Origin: an uncultured Rhodobiaceae bacterium
GTDB lineage: Bacteria; Pseudomonadota; Alphaproteobacteria; RS24
Direction: 5' to 3'
Assembly (NCBI GenBank): GCA_913020275.1
Contig: CAJWBV010000003.1
Span: 1-17,134 of the forward strand
DNA: 17,134 nt
A program made the position numbers and the translations under genes. Positions within the stretch are counted from its first letter, which is position 1; every line of letters starts with the position of its first letter. Under the pieces are notes generated by a model that worked only from the letters and a program-made list of their open reading frames with translations, was not told where the DNA came from and searched no databases. Shown piece after piece: positions 8,225-16,435 of the stretch.

Positions 8225-9010
8225 ATGCAGGGTTTGATGGCTGGAAAACGGGGATTGATTATGGGCGTTGCCAATCAGCGCTCGATTGCCTGGGGCATTG
8301 CCAAAGCATGTGCCGATGCCGGCGCTGAATTGGCCTTCACCTATCAGGGCGAGGCCCTTGAACGCCGCGTGCGCCCGCTGGCGGAAAGCGTCAATGCCGA
8401 AATTATGCCATGCGATGTCACCGACGACGCCAGCTTGGACGCCGTTTTCGAAAAGCTGAAAAGCGATTGGGGCAAACTTGATTTTGTGGTGCATGCCATT
8501 GCTTTTGCCGACAAGGACGAGCTGACAGGCCGCTATGTCGACACCTCGCCGCAAAACTTCCAGATGAGCCTCAATATCTCCTGTTACAGCTTCACCGCCG
8601 TCACGCAGCGCGCCGAGAAACTGATGCATGATGGCGGGTCGCTCATCACGCTTTCCTATTTCGGGGCTGAAAAAGTCATTCCGCATTACAATGTTATGGG
8701 TGTGGCAAAGGCGGCTCTGGAAGCGAGCGTGCGCTATCTTGCCGCCGATTTGGGGCCGAAGAACATTCGTGTCAATTCAATATCTGCCGGGCCGATTAAA
8801 ACATTGGCCGCGGCGGGCATTTCCGGCATGCGGATGATGCTCAAATGGAATGAGGAAAACGCGCCGTTACGCAAAAACGTGTCGATCGAAGAGGTTGGCA
8901 ATGCCGCGCTTTATTTGCTGTCTGATATGGGTAGCGGCGTGACGGGCGAAAACCACCATGTCGATGCCGGCTACAACACAGTCGGCATGGGCGTTGTGGA
9001 CGCAGATTAG
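8225..9010 (+). CDS. fabI: Enoyl-[acyl-carrier-protein] reductase (NADH)
   Basis: The 261-residue protein performs the last reduction of each fatty-acid elongation cycle. It is a short-chain dehydrogenase of the FabI type: cofactor site [13 protein letters not shown] (14-26), CDVTDDAS (63-70), and the catalytic Tyr145, Tyr155 and Lys162 in [19 protein letters not shown], which line up with E. coli Tyr146, Tyr156 and Lys163. [10 protein letters not shown] follows as expected. The residue matching E. coli Gly93, a position known for triclosan-resistance changes, is Ala93 here; this may be normal for the lineage. GAGG lies 6 bases upstream of the ATG. It starts a compact run of plus-strand genes, with aroC 8 bases downstream. 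Confidence 0.96.
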   Translation: MQGLMAGKRGLIMGVANQRSIAWGIAKACADAGAELAFTYQGEALERRVRPLAESVNAEIMPCDVTDDASLDAVFEKLKSDWGKLDFVVHAIAFADKDELTGRYVDTSPQNFQMSLNISCYSFTAVTQRAEKLMHDGGSLITLSYFGAEKVIPHYNVMGVAKAALEASVRYLAADLGPKNIRVNSISAGPIKTLAAAGISGMRMMLKWNEENAPLRKNVSIEEVGNAALYLLSDMGSGVTGENHHVDAGYNTVGMGVVDAD

Positions 9011-9018
9011 GAAAAACC

Positions 9019-10116
9019 ATGTCGCATAACAGCTTCGGTCATCTGTTCCGCGTCACCACTTGGGGCGAAAGCCACGGGCCCGCGCTTGGGTGTACAGTGG
9101 ACGGCACTCCGCCGCGCGTGCCGATTACCGAAAACGACATTCAGCACTGGCTCGACCGGCGCAAGCCCGGCCAGAACCGCTTCACCACACAGCGCCGCGA
9201 AGCCGATGCGGTGAAAATTCTGTCGGGTGTTTTTGAGCATCCTGAAACCGGCGTGCAAGTCACCACGGGTACGCCGATTCAGCTCATGATCGAAAACACC
9301 GATCAGCGGTCAAAAGACTATGGCGACATCAAGGACAAATTCCGGCCCGGTCACGCCGATTACACCTATATGGAAAAATATGGCGTGCGCGACTATCGCG
9401 GTGGCGGGCGTCAATCGGCGCGCGAAACCGCTGCGCGTGTGGCAGCCGGCGCCATTGCGCGGGCCATATTGCCCGAAGTCACCATTCGTGGCGCGCTGGT
9501 GCAAATGGGTCCGCATGCAATCAATCGGGACAATTGGGACTGGGATGTGGTTGAAGAAAACCCGTTCTGGTGCCCTGACAAGCAGGCCGCCGCCGACTGG
9601 GAAGACTATCTTGACGGGGTGCGCAAAGCCGGCTCGTCCTGCGGCGCGATTATTGAAATTGTCGCCAGCGGTGTGCCGGTCGGCTGGGGCGCACCGGTCT
9701 ATGGCAAGCTGGATACCGAACTGGCCGCCGCCATGATGAGCATTAATGCCGTAAAAGGCGTCGAGATTGGCAATGGCTTTGCCGCCGCCGCCCTGAGCGG
9801 CGAAGAAAACGCCGATGAAATGACCCGCGATGGCGACAATATAGCTTTCACCAGCAATCATGCCGGCGGAGTGCTGGGCGGCATTTCGACCGGACAGGAT
9901 ATTGTTGTGCGCTTTGCCGTGAAACCAACTTCGTCAATTTTGACACCGCGCCGCACGGTCGACCGCTCCGGCGCGGAAACCGAGATTGTCACCAAGGGCC
10001 GCCATGATCCGTGCGTTGGCATTCGTGCCGTACCCGTTGGGGAGGCAATGATGGCCTGCGTGCTGGCTGACCACAAACTGCGCCATATCGGACAAACCGG
10101 TGCCGCACCAGCCTGA
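9019..10116 (+). CDS. aroC: Chorismate synthase
   Basis: The 365-residue enzyme converts 5-enolpyruvylshikimate 3-phosphate to chorismate, using reduced FMN, at the end of the shikimate pathway. The family signatures are present: [14 protein letters not shown] near residue 17, [22 protein letters not shown] near 130, and [25 protein letters not shown] near the C-terminus. Length is normal. AGGA about 7 bases before the ATG overlaps the fabI stop region, and the stop codon TGA shares its final A with the ATG of the next gene. The fabI-aroC pairing fits known alphaproteobacterial neighbourhoods. Confidence 0.97.
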   Translation: MSHNSFGHLFRVTTWGESHGPALGCTVDGTPPRVPITENDIQHWLDRRKPGQNRFTTQRREADAVKILSGVFEHPETGVQVTTGTPIQLMIENTDQRSKDYGDIKDKFRPGHADYTYMEKYGVRDYRGGGRQSARETAARVAAGAIARAILPEVTIRGALVQMGPHAINRDNWDWDVVEENPFWCPDKQAAADWEDYLDGVRKAGSSCGAIIEIVASGVPVGWGAPVYGKLDTELAAAMMSINAVKGVEIGNGFAAAALSGEENADEMTRDGDNIAFTSNHAGGVLGGISTGQDIVVRFAVKPTSSILTPRRTVDRSGAETEIVTKGRHDPCVGIRAVPVGEAMMACVLADHKLRHIGQTGAAPA

Positions 10117-10766
10117 TGAGTCGACCCGCCCCCCGCCTTTACCTAATTACGCCGCCGCAATTTGAGCTTGAGGTTTTTGCGCCGACGTTGGATGAAACCC
10201 TGCAAGAGGGTGATATTGCCTGCCTGCAAATTCGACTGAAACAGCCCGACGGCTCGCCGGTCGAGGATGACACCATCCGCCGCGCGGTTGAAATTTTATG
10301 CCCGCTTGCCCAGCAACATAATGTTGCGGTGTTGTTGAACGACCGGCCTGATCTCGCCCGCGATTTGGGCTGCGATGGCGTGCATATCGGGCAAAACGAC
10401 ATGGACTACCGGCAAGCCCGCACGCTGCTGGGAGACAAGGCGATTATCGGCGTGACGTGCCACGCCTCGCGCCACCTCGCGATGCTCGCCGGTGATGCCG
10501 GTGCCGATTATGTGGCCTTTGGTGCGTTTTTCGACACCAAAACCAAAGACACAAGCGCACGACCGAGCCCCGATATTCTGACCTGGTGGCAGGAGGTCAT
10601 GGAGCCGCCATGCGTGGCGATTGGCGGCATCACGCCTGAAAATGGTGACACATTGGCCGCCGCCGGAGCGGATTTTCTGGCCGTCTCCAGCGGTGTGTGG
10701 CAACACCCCGAGGGGCCGGTTGCCGCCGTGCGCGCCTTTGACAGGATTTTTGACGCCTATCGCTGA
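10116..10766 (+). CDS. Thiamine-phosphate synthase-like protein (divergent ThiE)
   Basis: The 216-residue TIM-barrel protein belongs to the ThiE/TenI superfamily. ThiE joins HMP diphosphate and thiazole phosphate to make thiamine phosphate. Conserved pieces are Q-x-R-x-K (Gln38, Arg40, Lys42), NDRPDLA (75-81), GVHIGQND (88-95), DYVAFG (131-136), TKTK (141-144) and AIGGITPEN (168-176). The loop that is normally GPvfPTxTK reads GAFFDTKTK, replacing both prolines, and the usual GxS before the histidine is GVTCH with Thr114 for Ser. It may be a true but divergent thiE or a related enzyme. Its ATG overlaps the aroC stop by one base (TGATG), indicating translational coupling. No other thi gene is nearby. 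Confidence 0.85.
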   Translation: MSRPAPRLYLITPPQFELEVFAPTLDETLQEGDIACLQIRLKQPDGSPVEDDTIRRAVEILCPLAQQHNVAVLLNDRPDLARDLGCDGVHIGQNDMDYRQARTLLGDKAIIGVTCHASRHLAMLAGDAGADYVAFGAFFDTKTKDTSARPSPDILTWWQEVMEPPCVAIGGITPENGDTLAAAGADFLAVSSGVWQHPEGPVAAVRAFDRIFDAYR

Positions 10767-10851
10767 GCGCATGTCAAAGCACATGGCAAATTTGCTTTTT
10801 CAATCGACCTCCGCATGCTATCAGAGCGCAAACGGCTTTGAGGTTTGAGCA

Positions 10852-11415
10852 ATGAAAATCAACGGCAATGAAATCCGCCCCGGAAATGTTATCCAGCACA
10901 ATGGCAGCCTGTGGGCGGTTGCCAAGCTTCAGCATGTAAAACCGGGCAAGGGCGGTGCCTTTGCCCAGGTGGAACTGAAAAACCTGCTGAACGGATCGAA
11001 ATTGAACGAGCGCTTCCGCTCATCCGAGACAGTTGAGCGCGTGCGGCTGGAGCAAAACGACTATCAGTTTCTTTATGAAGCCGACGGCATGCTGGTATTT
11101 ATGAATACCGAAAGCTACGAGCAGATTGAACTGCAAAGCGATTTTGTCGGCGAGCGCACGGCCTTTTTGCAAGATGGCATGATGGTGGTGGTGGAAAGCC
11201 ATGAAAGCCGCCCGATTGGTGTGCGCCTGCCCGATCAGGTGACGCTGGAGGTCAGCGAAACCGAACCGGTCGTCAAAGGCCAGACCGCAGCTTCCTCAAA
11301 CAAGCCGGCCATGCTTGAAAACGGTGTGCGGATTATGGTGCCGCCCTTTGTTGAAGCCGGGGACAAAATCGTGGTCGACACCAACGAAGTCACCTACATC
11401 AAGCGCGCCGATTAA
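10852..11415 (+). CDS. efp: Elongation factor P
   Basis: The 187-residue protein has the three-domain layout of EF-P, which enters the ribosomal E site and rescues stalling at polyproline. The tip loop [17 protein letters not shown] is intact, with Lys33 at the position that E. coli modifies (Lys34), so an EpmA-type modification is possible. Features of domains II and III include [13 protein letters not shown], a central [22 protein letters not shown] stretch and the C-terminal [22 protein letters not shown] signature. The start at 10852 has GAGG about 9 bases upstream. The 85-base gap after the thiE-like gene holds no clear terminator, so read-through from the upstream operon is likely. Confidence 0.96.
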   Translation: MKINGNEIRPGNVIQHNGSLWAVAKLQHVKPGKGGAFAQVELKNLLNGSKLNERFRSSETVERVRLEQNDYQFLYEADGMLVFMNTESYEQIELQSDFVGERTAFLQDGMMVVVESHESRPIGVRLPDQVTLEVSETEPVVKGQTAASSNKPAMLENGVRIMVPPFVEAGDKIVVDTNEVTYIKRAD

Positions 11416-11418
11416 GGC

Positions 11419-12204
11419 ATGGGCATACAATCAGCCAGTTTGAACGTCATGCGCGCGGCCGCCGAAAAAGCCGGCCGTGCCCTGCGCCGTGATTTCGGTG
11501 AAATTGAAAAATTGCAGGTATCGCAAAAAGGCCCCGGTGATTTCGTGACAAATGCCGATTTGAAAGCCGAAAGCATTATCCGCGAAGAGCTGCAGACCGC
11601 GCGGCCCGGATACGGCCTTTTGATGGAAGAAAGCGGCGAGATTGAAGGTTCGGACAAAACCCATCGCTGGATCGTTGACCCGCTGGACGGCACCACCAAT
11701 TTCATGCATGGCATTCCCCATTTCGCCATTTCCATCGCGCTTGAGCGCGAAGGACGCCTTGTTGCCGGGCTGATTTACAATCCGGTGACGGATGAAATGT
11801 TTTTTGCCGAGCGCGGACAGGGCGCGTTTTCGCATAATACCCGCCTGCGGGTCGGCGGGCGCAACCGCCTGTCAGAAGCGGTTTTTGCCTGCGGTGCCCC
11901 ACATGGCGAACGCGCCGGACGCGCCGAATTCATCACCGAAATGGAAACGCTTTTGCCGAAAGTCGCCGGTATTCGCCGCTTTGGTGCGGCGGCACTCGAT
12001 CTGGCTTTTGTCGCCGCCGGTCGCGTTGACGGGTTTTGGGAACGCGGGCTTGCCCCGTGGGATGTGGCCGCCGGTATCGTTATCTGTCGTGAGGCGGGCG
12101 GGCTTGTTTCGGATTTAAAAAATGGCTCCAAAATCTTCGAGACAGGCAACATTGTCGCTGCCAATGAAGCCCTGCATGGCGATTTGTTGAAAAATCTGGC
12201 CTGA
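11419..12204 (+). CDS. suhB: Inositol-1-monophosphatase family protein (SuhB-like)
   Basis: The 261-residue protein is a Mg2+-dependent phosphatase of the IMPase family, which acts on inositol or related sugar phosphates. Metal ligands fall where expected: Glu70 in MEESG, Asp87 and Asp90 in WIVDPLDGTTNF, and Asp215 in WDVAAG; each is three residues beyond the E. coli SuhB numbering. The N-terminal SQKGPGDFVTNADLKAE stretch is typical. The start codon follows the efp stop by only 3 bases, so the two are co-transcribed and probably coupled. E. coli SuhB also takes part in rRNA antitermination, but nothing here shows that role. Confidence 0.92.
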   Translation: MGIQSASLNVMRAAAEKAGRALRRDFGEIEKLQVSQKGPGDFVTNADLKAESIIREELQTARPGYGLLMEESGEIEGSDKTHRWIVDPLDGTTNFMHGIPHFAISIALEREGRLVAGLIYNPVTDEMFFAERGQGAFSHNTRLRVGGRNRLSEAVFACGAPHGERAGRAEFITEMETLLPKVAGIRRFGAAALDLAFVAAGRVDGFWERGLAPWDVAAGIVICREAGGLVSDLKNGSKIFETGNIVAANEALHGDLLKNLA

Positions 12205-12214
12205 TTTATACGCC

Positions 12215-14032
12215 CTATTCGGCCGCATGCCGCCCGAATTGCAATTCGACCAGACGCGCGTAAAGCCCGCCCTCTGCAAGCAGGGCTTCGTGACGCCCGC
12301 TGGCAATAATCTGCCCGTCGGCCATCACAACAATGCGGTCGGCCTTCAAAACCGTCGCAAGGCGATGGGCGATGACCAACGTGGTCTTGTTGACCATCAG
12401 ATTTCCAAGTGCCTTTTGCACCAGAACTTCGCTTTCCGCATCGAGCGCACTTGTCGCCTCATCAAGCAACAATACGGGCGCGGCGCGCAAAATCGCGCGC
12501 GCTATGGCAATGCGTTGGCGTTGCCCGCCCGACAATGTAATCCCTCGCTCGCCAAGCTCGGTGTCATAGCCCTCCGGCAGGCGTTCCAGGAACTCATGTG
12601 CTTGGGCAGCATGGGCGGCGGCGATCACATCTTCCCGCGACGCCTCAGGGCGGCCAAAGCGAATATTTTCAAAAGCTGATTTGGCAAAAATGACCGTTTC
12701 CTGAGGCACCACAGCCAATGCCGCGCGCACATGCGTCGGGTCTGCCGTTGGCAGGGCAACGCCGTCCAGTGTGATTTGTCCGAGCTGCGGGTCGTAAAAC
12801 CGCGACAAAAGCTGAAACACTGTGCTTTTGCCCGCGCCCGATGCGCCTACCAGCGCCACAGTTTCGCCCGGCGATACGCTCAGTGAAAAACCGTTCAAAG
12901 CCGATATTTCAGGCCGTGTCGGATAACTGAAACTGACATTGTCAAAACCGATGAGCCCGCGCACCGGCTTGGCAATGGCAACAGGATTGGCCGGTGCCGT
13001 GATTTGCGGTGTAACCTGCAAAATTTCGACCAGCCTCTCGGTCGCACCGGCGGCCAATTGCACCTCACCCCAAACCTCCGACAGTGCGCCAATCGAGGTG
13101 GCGCACAAAACCGCGTAGATGATGAATTGGCCCAGCGTACCGGCGGTCATGGTGCCCTGCACAACATTTTGCGCGCCGACCCATAAAATGCCGACCACGC
13201 CGGCGAAAACCAGCACAATGGCAATCGCCGTCATGCCCGAGCGCGCGAGAATGCGCAGTTTTGCAGTATCGAAAGAATTTTCCACCGCATGCGCATAAAC
13301 GCGCCGGTCTTCGACCTCATGGGTGAAAGACTGAACAGTCTGCATGGCGGATATGGTTTCGGCGGCATGCGCGCTGGTATCGGCAATTCTGTCCTGACTG
13401 GCGCGCGCCAAACGCCGCACCATGCGGCCAAAAACAATCATCGGCACAATGACTGCCGGCAGCGTGAGCGCGGCAAGCCCGCTCAGTGCCGGACTTGTGT
13501 AAACCAGCATGATGGCGGAGCCGAAAAACATGAACAGATTGCGCAGGGCAATCGAAGCGGAAGAACCGACCACGGATTTTATCAGCGTGGTGTCGGCAGT
13601 GAGGCGCGACAGAACTTCGCCCGTGCGCGTGACCTCGAAAAACACCGGGCTGAGCCGCGTGATATGCGCATAGACCGCCTGGCGCAAATCGGCTGTCACG
13701 CGCTCGCCGATCCAGGATACGAAAAAGAAGCGGGTGGCGCTGGCCGCGCCCAAAACAATGGCAACAATCAGCAAGGCCAGAAAATAGCTGTCTATTGAGC
13801 CCGCATCATCGCGCGAAAACCCGTTATCTATCATGAAGCGCACGGCAATCGGCATGGCCAGCGTCGCCAGCGTTGCCATGACCAGCGCGACAAACGCGCC
13901 GGCAATCATTCCCGGATATTTCATGATAAACGGCACGAGCGCCAAAAGCGGCCTGACCGTACGGCCGCGGGGCCGACGTCTGGCTTCGTCTTCCTGCTGG
14001 GCGACTATATCTGCTGAGGTGTTGCGGCTCAC
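12215..14032 (-). CDS. ABC exporter, fused permease and ATPase (MsbA-like)
   Basis: The 605-residue half-transporter has a six-helix transmembrane domain (about residues 35-330) and one nucleotide-binding domain (about 360-600) with all motifs. These are Walker [10 protein letters not shown] (396-404), Q-loop Gln444, signature LSGGQ (500-504), Walker B VLLLDE (520-525) and H-loop His556. It should work as an inner-membrane homodimer exporting lipids, a peptide or a drug-like compound; the substrate cannot be told from sequence. The N-terminal 25 residues are charged and arginine-rich. The start is GTG at 14032, preceded by AGGA at about 9 bases. It converges on the IMPase gene with a 10-base gap. 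Confidence 0.93.
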   Translation of the reverse strand: MSRNTSADIVAQQEDEARRRPRGRTVRPLLALVPFIMKYPGMIAGAFVALVMATLATLAMPIAVRFMIDNGFSRDDAGSIDSYFLALLIVAIVLGAASATRFFFVSWIGERVTADLRQAVYAHITRLSPVFFEVTRTGEVLSRLTADTTLIKSVVGSSASIALRNLFMFFGSAIMLVYTSPALSGLAALTLPAVIVPMIVFGRMVRRLARASQDRIADTSAHAAETISAMQTVQSFTHEVEDRRVYAHAVENSFDTAKLRILARSGMTAIAIVLVFAGVVGILWVGAQNVVQGTMTAGTLGQFIIYAVLCATSIGALSEVWGEVQLAAGATERLVEILQVTPQITAPANPVAIAKPVRGLIGFDNVSFSYPTRPEISALNGFSLSVSPGETVALVGASGAGKSTVFQLLSRFYDPQLGQITLDGVALPTADPTHVRAALAVVPQETVIFAKSAFENIRFGRPEASREDVIAAAHAAQAHEFLERLPEGYDTELGERGITLSGGQRQRIAIARAILRAAPVLLLDEATSALDAESEVLVQKALGNLMVNKTTLVIAHRLATVLKADRIVVMADGQIIASGRHEALLAEGGLYARLVELQFGRHAAE

Positions 14033-14146
14033 CGTTTTTTCCTAACGCTGTGATTGCATTCTATATAGCTCTATCGCGGGGCCGACTCCAGCCCATGTTC
14101 GACGCGTGGGACGCGATGGCGCAATCGGCTTTTCTCGCCTTCAGGC

Positions 14147-14175
14147 TTGCACATTGGCCCCATGTCGGTTATAGA
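14147..14175 (+). promoter_or_regulatory. Promoter of rpmE
   Basis: TTGCAC (14147-14152), a 17-base spacer and TATAGA (14170-14175) lie 27 bases before the rpmE ATG, leaving room for a short leader and its GAGG site at 14191-14194. This is the best promoter match in the window. Confidence 0.65.
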
Positions 14176-14202
14176 AGCCTTCGGAAAACAGAGGATTACG
14201 TG

Positions 14203-14424
14203 ATGAAAAAAGATATTCATCCCGAATACCACATGATCACCGTCGCCATGACAGACGGAACCAGCTACCAGACGCGCTCGACTTATGGTGAAGAAGGCGC
14301 GACGCTGACGCTCGACATTGATCCGACCACCCATCCGGCATGGACCAAAGGGTCGCAAACGCTGGTTGACCGTGGCGGCCGCGTGAGCCGGTTTAACAAG
14401 AAATTCGACAGCTTCATCGGCTGA
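14203..14424 (+). CDS. rpmE: 50S ribosomal protein L31
   Basis: The 73-residue protein matches the alphaproteobacterial L31: [10 protein letters not shown] at the start, the [22 protein letters not shown] middle and [13 protein letters not shown] at the end. It lacks the CxxC zinc ribbon found in C-plus L31 of other bacteria, so it is the zinc-independent form. It binds the large ribosomal subunit at the intersubunit bridge region. The frame is open to 14050, but GAGG 8 bases before the ATG at 14203, together with the promoter at 14147-14175, fix this start. It converges on the DUF1192 gene. Confidence 0.96.
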   Translation: MKKDIHPEYHMITVAMTDGTSYQTRSTYGEEGATLTLDIDPTTHPAWTKGSQTLVDRGGRVSRFNKKFDSFIG

Positions 14425-14432
14425 GCATCCGC

Positions 14433-14624
14433 TTATTTACGAAAAATCGCTTCTGCATCGCTGTGCGAGCTCTTTTTGCTTTCGATAATCGCGCGGCACC
14501 GCTCGATTTCGCTCTCCAGCGCGTCAATGCGCGCGCTTAATTCTTCCAGACCCATCGGACTCAGATCTTCTGCCAGCAAATCACCAAGCGGCGACCCGAC
14601 TAAATTTGGCGTTTCTTCTTCCAT
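14433..14624 (-). CDS. DUF1192 family small protein
   Basis: The 63-residue protein fits DUF1192: a short acidic N-terminus, the core LSPMGLEELSARIDALESEIERCRAII and a final KKSSHSDAEAIFRK. The core is a predicted amphipathic coiled coil, so it may dimerise or bind a partner. Function is unknown. It lies tail to tail with rpmE (8 bases apart) and head to head with the quinone oxidoreductase gene. The family is largely restricted to alphaproteobacteria and so helps place the organism. Confidence 0.85.
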   Translation of the reverse strand: MEEETPNLVGSPLGDLLAEDLSPMGLEELSARIDALESEIERCRAIIESKKSSHSDAEAIFRK

Positions 14625-14681
14625 GCCCTACCCTTTTTCCCTTACCGTCCGACATAAGATTATGCCAATCAGGAGCAGATC

Positions 14682-15710
14682 ATGACAATAAAAATTCCAG
14701 GAGAAATTCCGGCAGCAATCCCCGAAAAAATGCGCGCGATCAGCATTGGGGAAGACAACAGTCCGGCTTCGTTAACGCTTACTGAGCATAATACGCCTCG
14801 CCCCGACACCTACGAAATTCTGGTCAAAATCGGCGCGGCCGGTGTCAATCGCGGCGATTGTTATCAGCGCATGGGGTTTTATCCGCCACCGCCCGGCGCA
14901 TCGGAAATTATGGGGTTGGAATTTGCCGGAACGGTCGTGGCCTGCGGGTCGGACGTCACGCGCTGGCAGCCCGGCGCGCGCATTGCCGGTCTGGTGGCCG
15001 GCGGTGGCTATGCCGAATACGGGGTCGTGCATGAAGACCACGCGCTCGAAATACCGGAAAATATGAGTTTTACCGACGCCGCCGCCCTGCCCGAAACCAT
15101 TTACACGGTCTGGGCGAATGTGTTTGAACTGGGCGGGCTGGTCGCCGGCGAAACACTGCTCATCCATGGCGGCTCCAGCGGCATTGGCACAACCGCAATT
15201 CAAATGGCGAAACATTACGGCGCGATTGTCGCCACCACCGCCGGAACGGATGAAAAATGCGATTTTTGTGAAAAACTGGGTGCTGACCTCGCCATCAATT
15301 ACAAAAACACCGATTTTGAAGCCGCCATTGACACACTGACCGAAGGCAAAGGGGTCAATCTCATTCTGGATATGGTGGGCGGCAGCTATTTTCAGCGCAA
15401 TATTTCAGCCGCCGCACGCGGCGGGCGTATCGTCAATATCGCCCATCTTGAAGGCGCGCGCGCCGAGATTGATATGCTGCCCGTCATGCTCAAAAACCTG
15501 ATCCTGACGGGTTCCACCTTGCGCGCACGGCCCATTCCGGAAAAAACCCGACTGACCGGCATTATCAGAGAAAAAATCTGGCCATTGGCCGGCAAAGAGA
15601 TAAAACCGATTGTCGATACTGTATTTCCACTCGGTGAAGCCGGTGCCGCGCAAAGCCTGATGGAAACGAGCCAACATATTGGCAAAATCATCCTCGATTG
15701 CGAGGTTTAA
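14682..15710 (+). CDS. NAD(P)H-quinone oxidoreductase, zinc-free MDR family
   Basis: The 342-residue protein belongs to the quinone oxidoreductase (QOR/PIG3-like) branch of the medium-chain dehydrogenases. The N-terminal GroES-like domain shows AAGVNRGDCYQRMGFYPPPPG (52-72) and IMGLEFAGTV (76-85); the Rossmann domain shows HGGSSGIGT (162-170). The catalytic and structural zinc cysteine clusters of alcohol dehydrogenases are absent, as expected. It should reduce quinones or related enones with NAD(P)H. AGGAG 7 bases before the ATG supports the start. It shares a 57-base divergent region with the DUF1192 gene and is followed by trcR, which has its own promoter. Confidence 0.92.
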   Translation: MTIKIPGEIPAAIPEKMRAISIGEDNSPASLTLTEHNTPRPDTYEILVKIGAAGVNRGDCYQRMGFYPPPPGASEIMGLEFAGTVVACGSDVTRWQPGARIAGLVAGGGYAEYGVVHEDHALEIPENMSFTDAAALPETIYTVWANVFELGGLVAGETLLIHGGSSGIGTTAIQMAKHYGAIVATTAGTDEKCDFCEKLGADLAINYKNTDFEAAIDTLTEGKGVNLILDMVGGSYFQRNISAAARGGRIVNIAHLEGARAEIDMLPVMLKNLILTGSTLRARPIPEKTRLTGIIREKIWPLAGKEIKPIVDTVFPLGEAGAAQSLMETSQHIGKIILDCEV

Positions 15711-15717
15711 AAAACCT

Positions 15718-15746
15718 TTGCAGAGGGCGGTGGTTCGTTATATATA
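15718..15746 (+). promoter_or_regulatory. Promoter of trcR
   Basis: TTGCAG (15718-15723), a 17-base spacer and TATATA (15741-15746) form a sigma70-type promoter 78 bases before the trcR ATG. Its -35 box begins 8 bases after the stop codon of the preceding gene. It leaves a leader of about 70 nt, in which I see no clear regulatory structure. Confidence 0.6.
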
Positions 15747-15824
15747 AACCGCTAATCCCGACATGGCGTTTTCAGGATGCATAAAACCTTGCAGCAAAAA
15801 CGCTTGCGGTGAACGGAGAAGCCC

Positions 15825-16373
15825 ATGACCACGCCTCTTATGCCCAAAGCCACAGCCGTTTGGCTGATCGACAATACGGCCCTGACTTTCGACCAAATAG
15901 CACTTTTCTGCGGTTTGCACCCGCTTGAAGTCAAAGGCATCGCCAATGGTGACGTTGCACAAGGTATCAAGGGCATGGATCCGATCAGCAACGGCCAACT
16001 AACGCGGAGTGAAATCGAACGCTGTCAGGAAGACCCGACAAGCGAATTGCAAATCGCCGACAGCAAACGCGAGATTCCCGCAGGAAAACCGCGCAAAACA
16101 ACGAAATATACGCCCCTGTCAAAACGCCAAGAACGCCCCGACGCTATTGCCTGGCTGGTGCGGAATCATGCCGAATTGCGCGATTCTGAAATCTCACGAC
16201 TTGTCGGCACCACAAAGCCGACCATTCAAAGCATTCGCGACCGGTCGCATTGGAATATCAGCAATATTACCCCGACCGATCCGGTAACATTGGGCCTGTG
16301 CACGCAGATCGAGCTTGATGAAATCGTTGCGAAAGCCGCCCGGCGCGAACAACGCCCCCAGGCAGATGAATAG
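15825..16373 (+). CDS. trcR: Cell-cycle transcriptional regulator TrcR (DUF1013)
   Basis: The 182-residue protein matches the DUF1013 family, named TrcR. The N-terminal MPKATAVWLIDNTALTFDQIALFCGLHPLEVKGIANGD is an HTH-like DNA-binding segment. A second conserved block is RPDAIAWLVRNHAELRDSEISRLVGTTKPTIQSIRDRSHWN. TPTDPVTLGLCTQIELDE closes the core. The family is confined to alphaproteobacteria and is tied to cell-cycle gene control; specific targets cannot be read here. GGAG about 8 bases upstream supports the ATG. The last residues (RREQRPQADE) lie right at a suspected breakpoint, so the C-terminal end and stop codon may not be native. Confidence 0.9.
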   Translation: MTTPLMPKATAVWLIDNTALTFDQIALFCGLHPLEVKGIANGDVAQGIKGMDPISNGQLTRSEIERCQEDPTSELQIADSKREIPAGKPRKTTKYTPLSKRQERPDAIAWLVRNHAELRDSEISRLVGTTKPTIQSIRDRSHWNISNITPTDPVTLGLCTQIELDEIVAKAARREQRPQADE

Positions 16374-16375
16374 GC

Positions 16376-16435
16376 CTGATAGGCGGGCCGGGATCAGGTT
16401 CAGCACGTCATCCAGCCGCGCCGCGGTCATGCTGT
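16376..16435 (-). pseudogene. cobD/cbiB fragment
   Basis: In one minus-strand frame (ATG at 16428-16430) the residues read MTAARLDDVLNLIPARLSG followed by a hydrophobic stretch. The ARLDD-x-x-N-x-IPAR block is a strong hallmark of CobD/CbiB, the inner-membrane adenosylcobinamide-phosphate synthase. Only about 20 residues are present: upstream the frame meets a stop and then the gyrA sequence, and downstream it runs into the antisense of trcR without the later SPNAGWPE motif. This is therefore a scrap, not a gene. It could be a short remnant at a rearrangement point or a read-level chimera. Confidence 0.45.

Noticed and set aside
16375..16398. Inverted repeat CCTGAT/ATCAGG after trcR as a terminator
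   Set aside because: The loop is 12 bases and no T tract follows; it also lies in the cobD-like fragment near the breakpoint.
16194..16430. 78-residue minus-strand frame as an intact cobD
   Set aside because: Only the first ~20-30 residues match CobD; the rest is antisense of trcR and later CobD motifs are absent.
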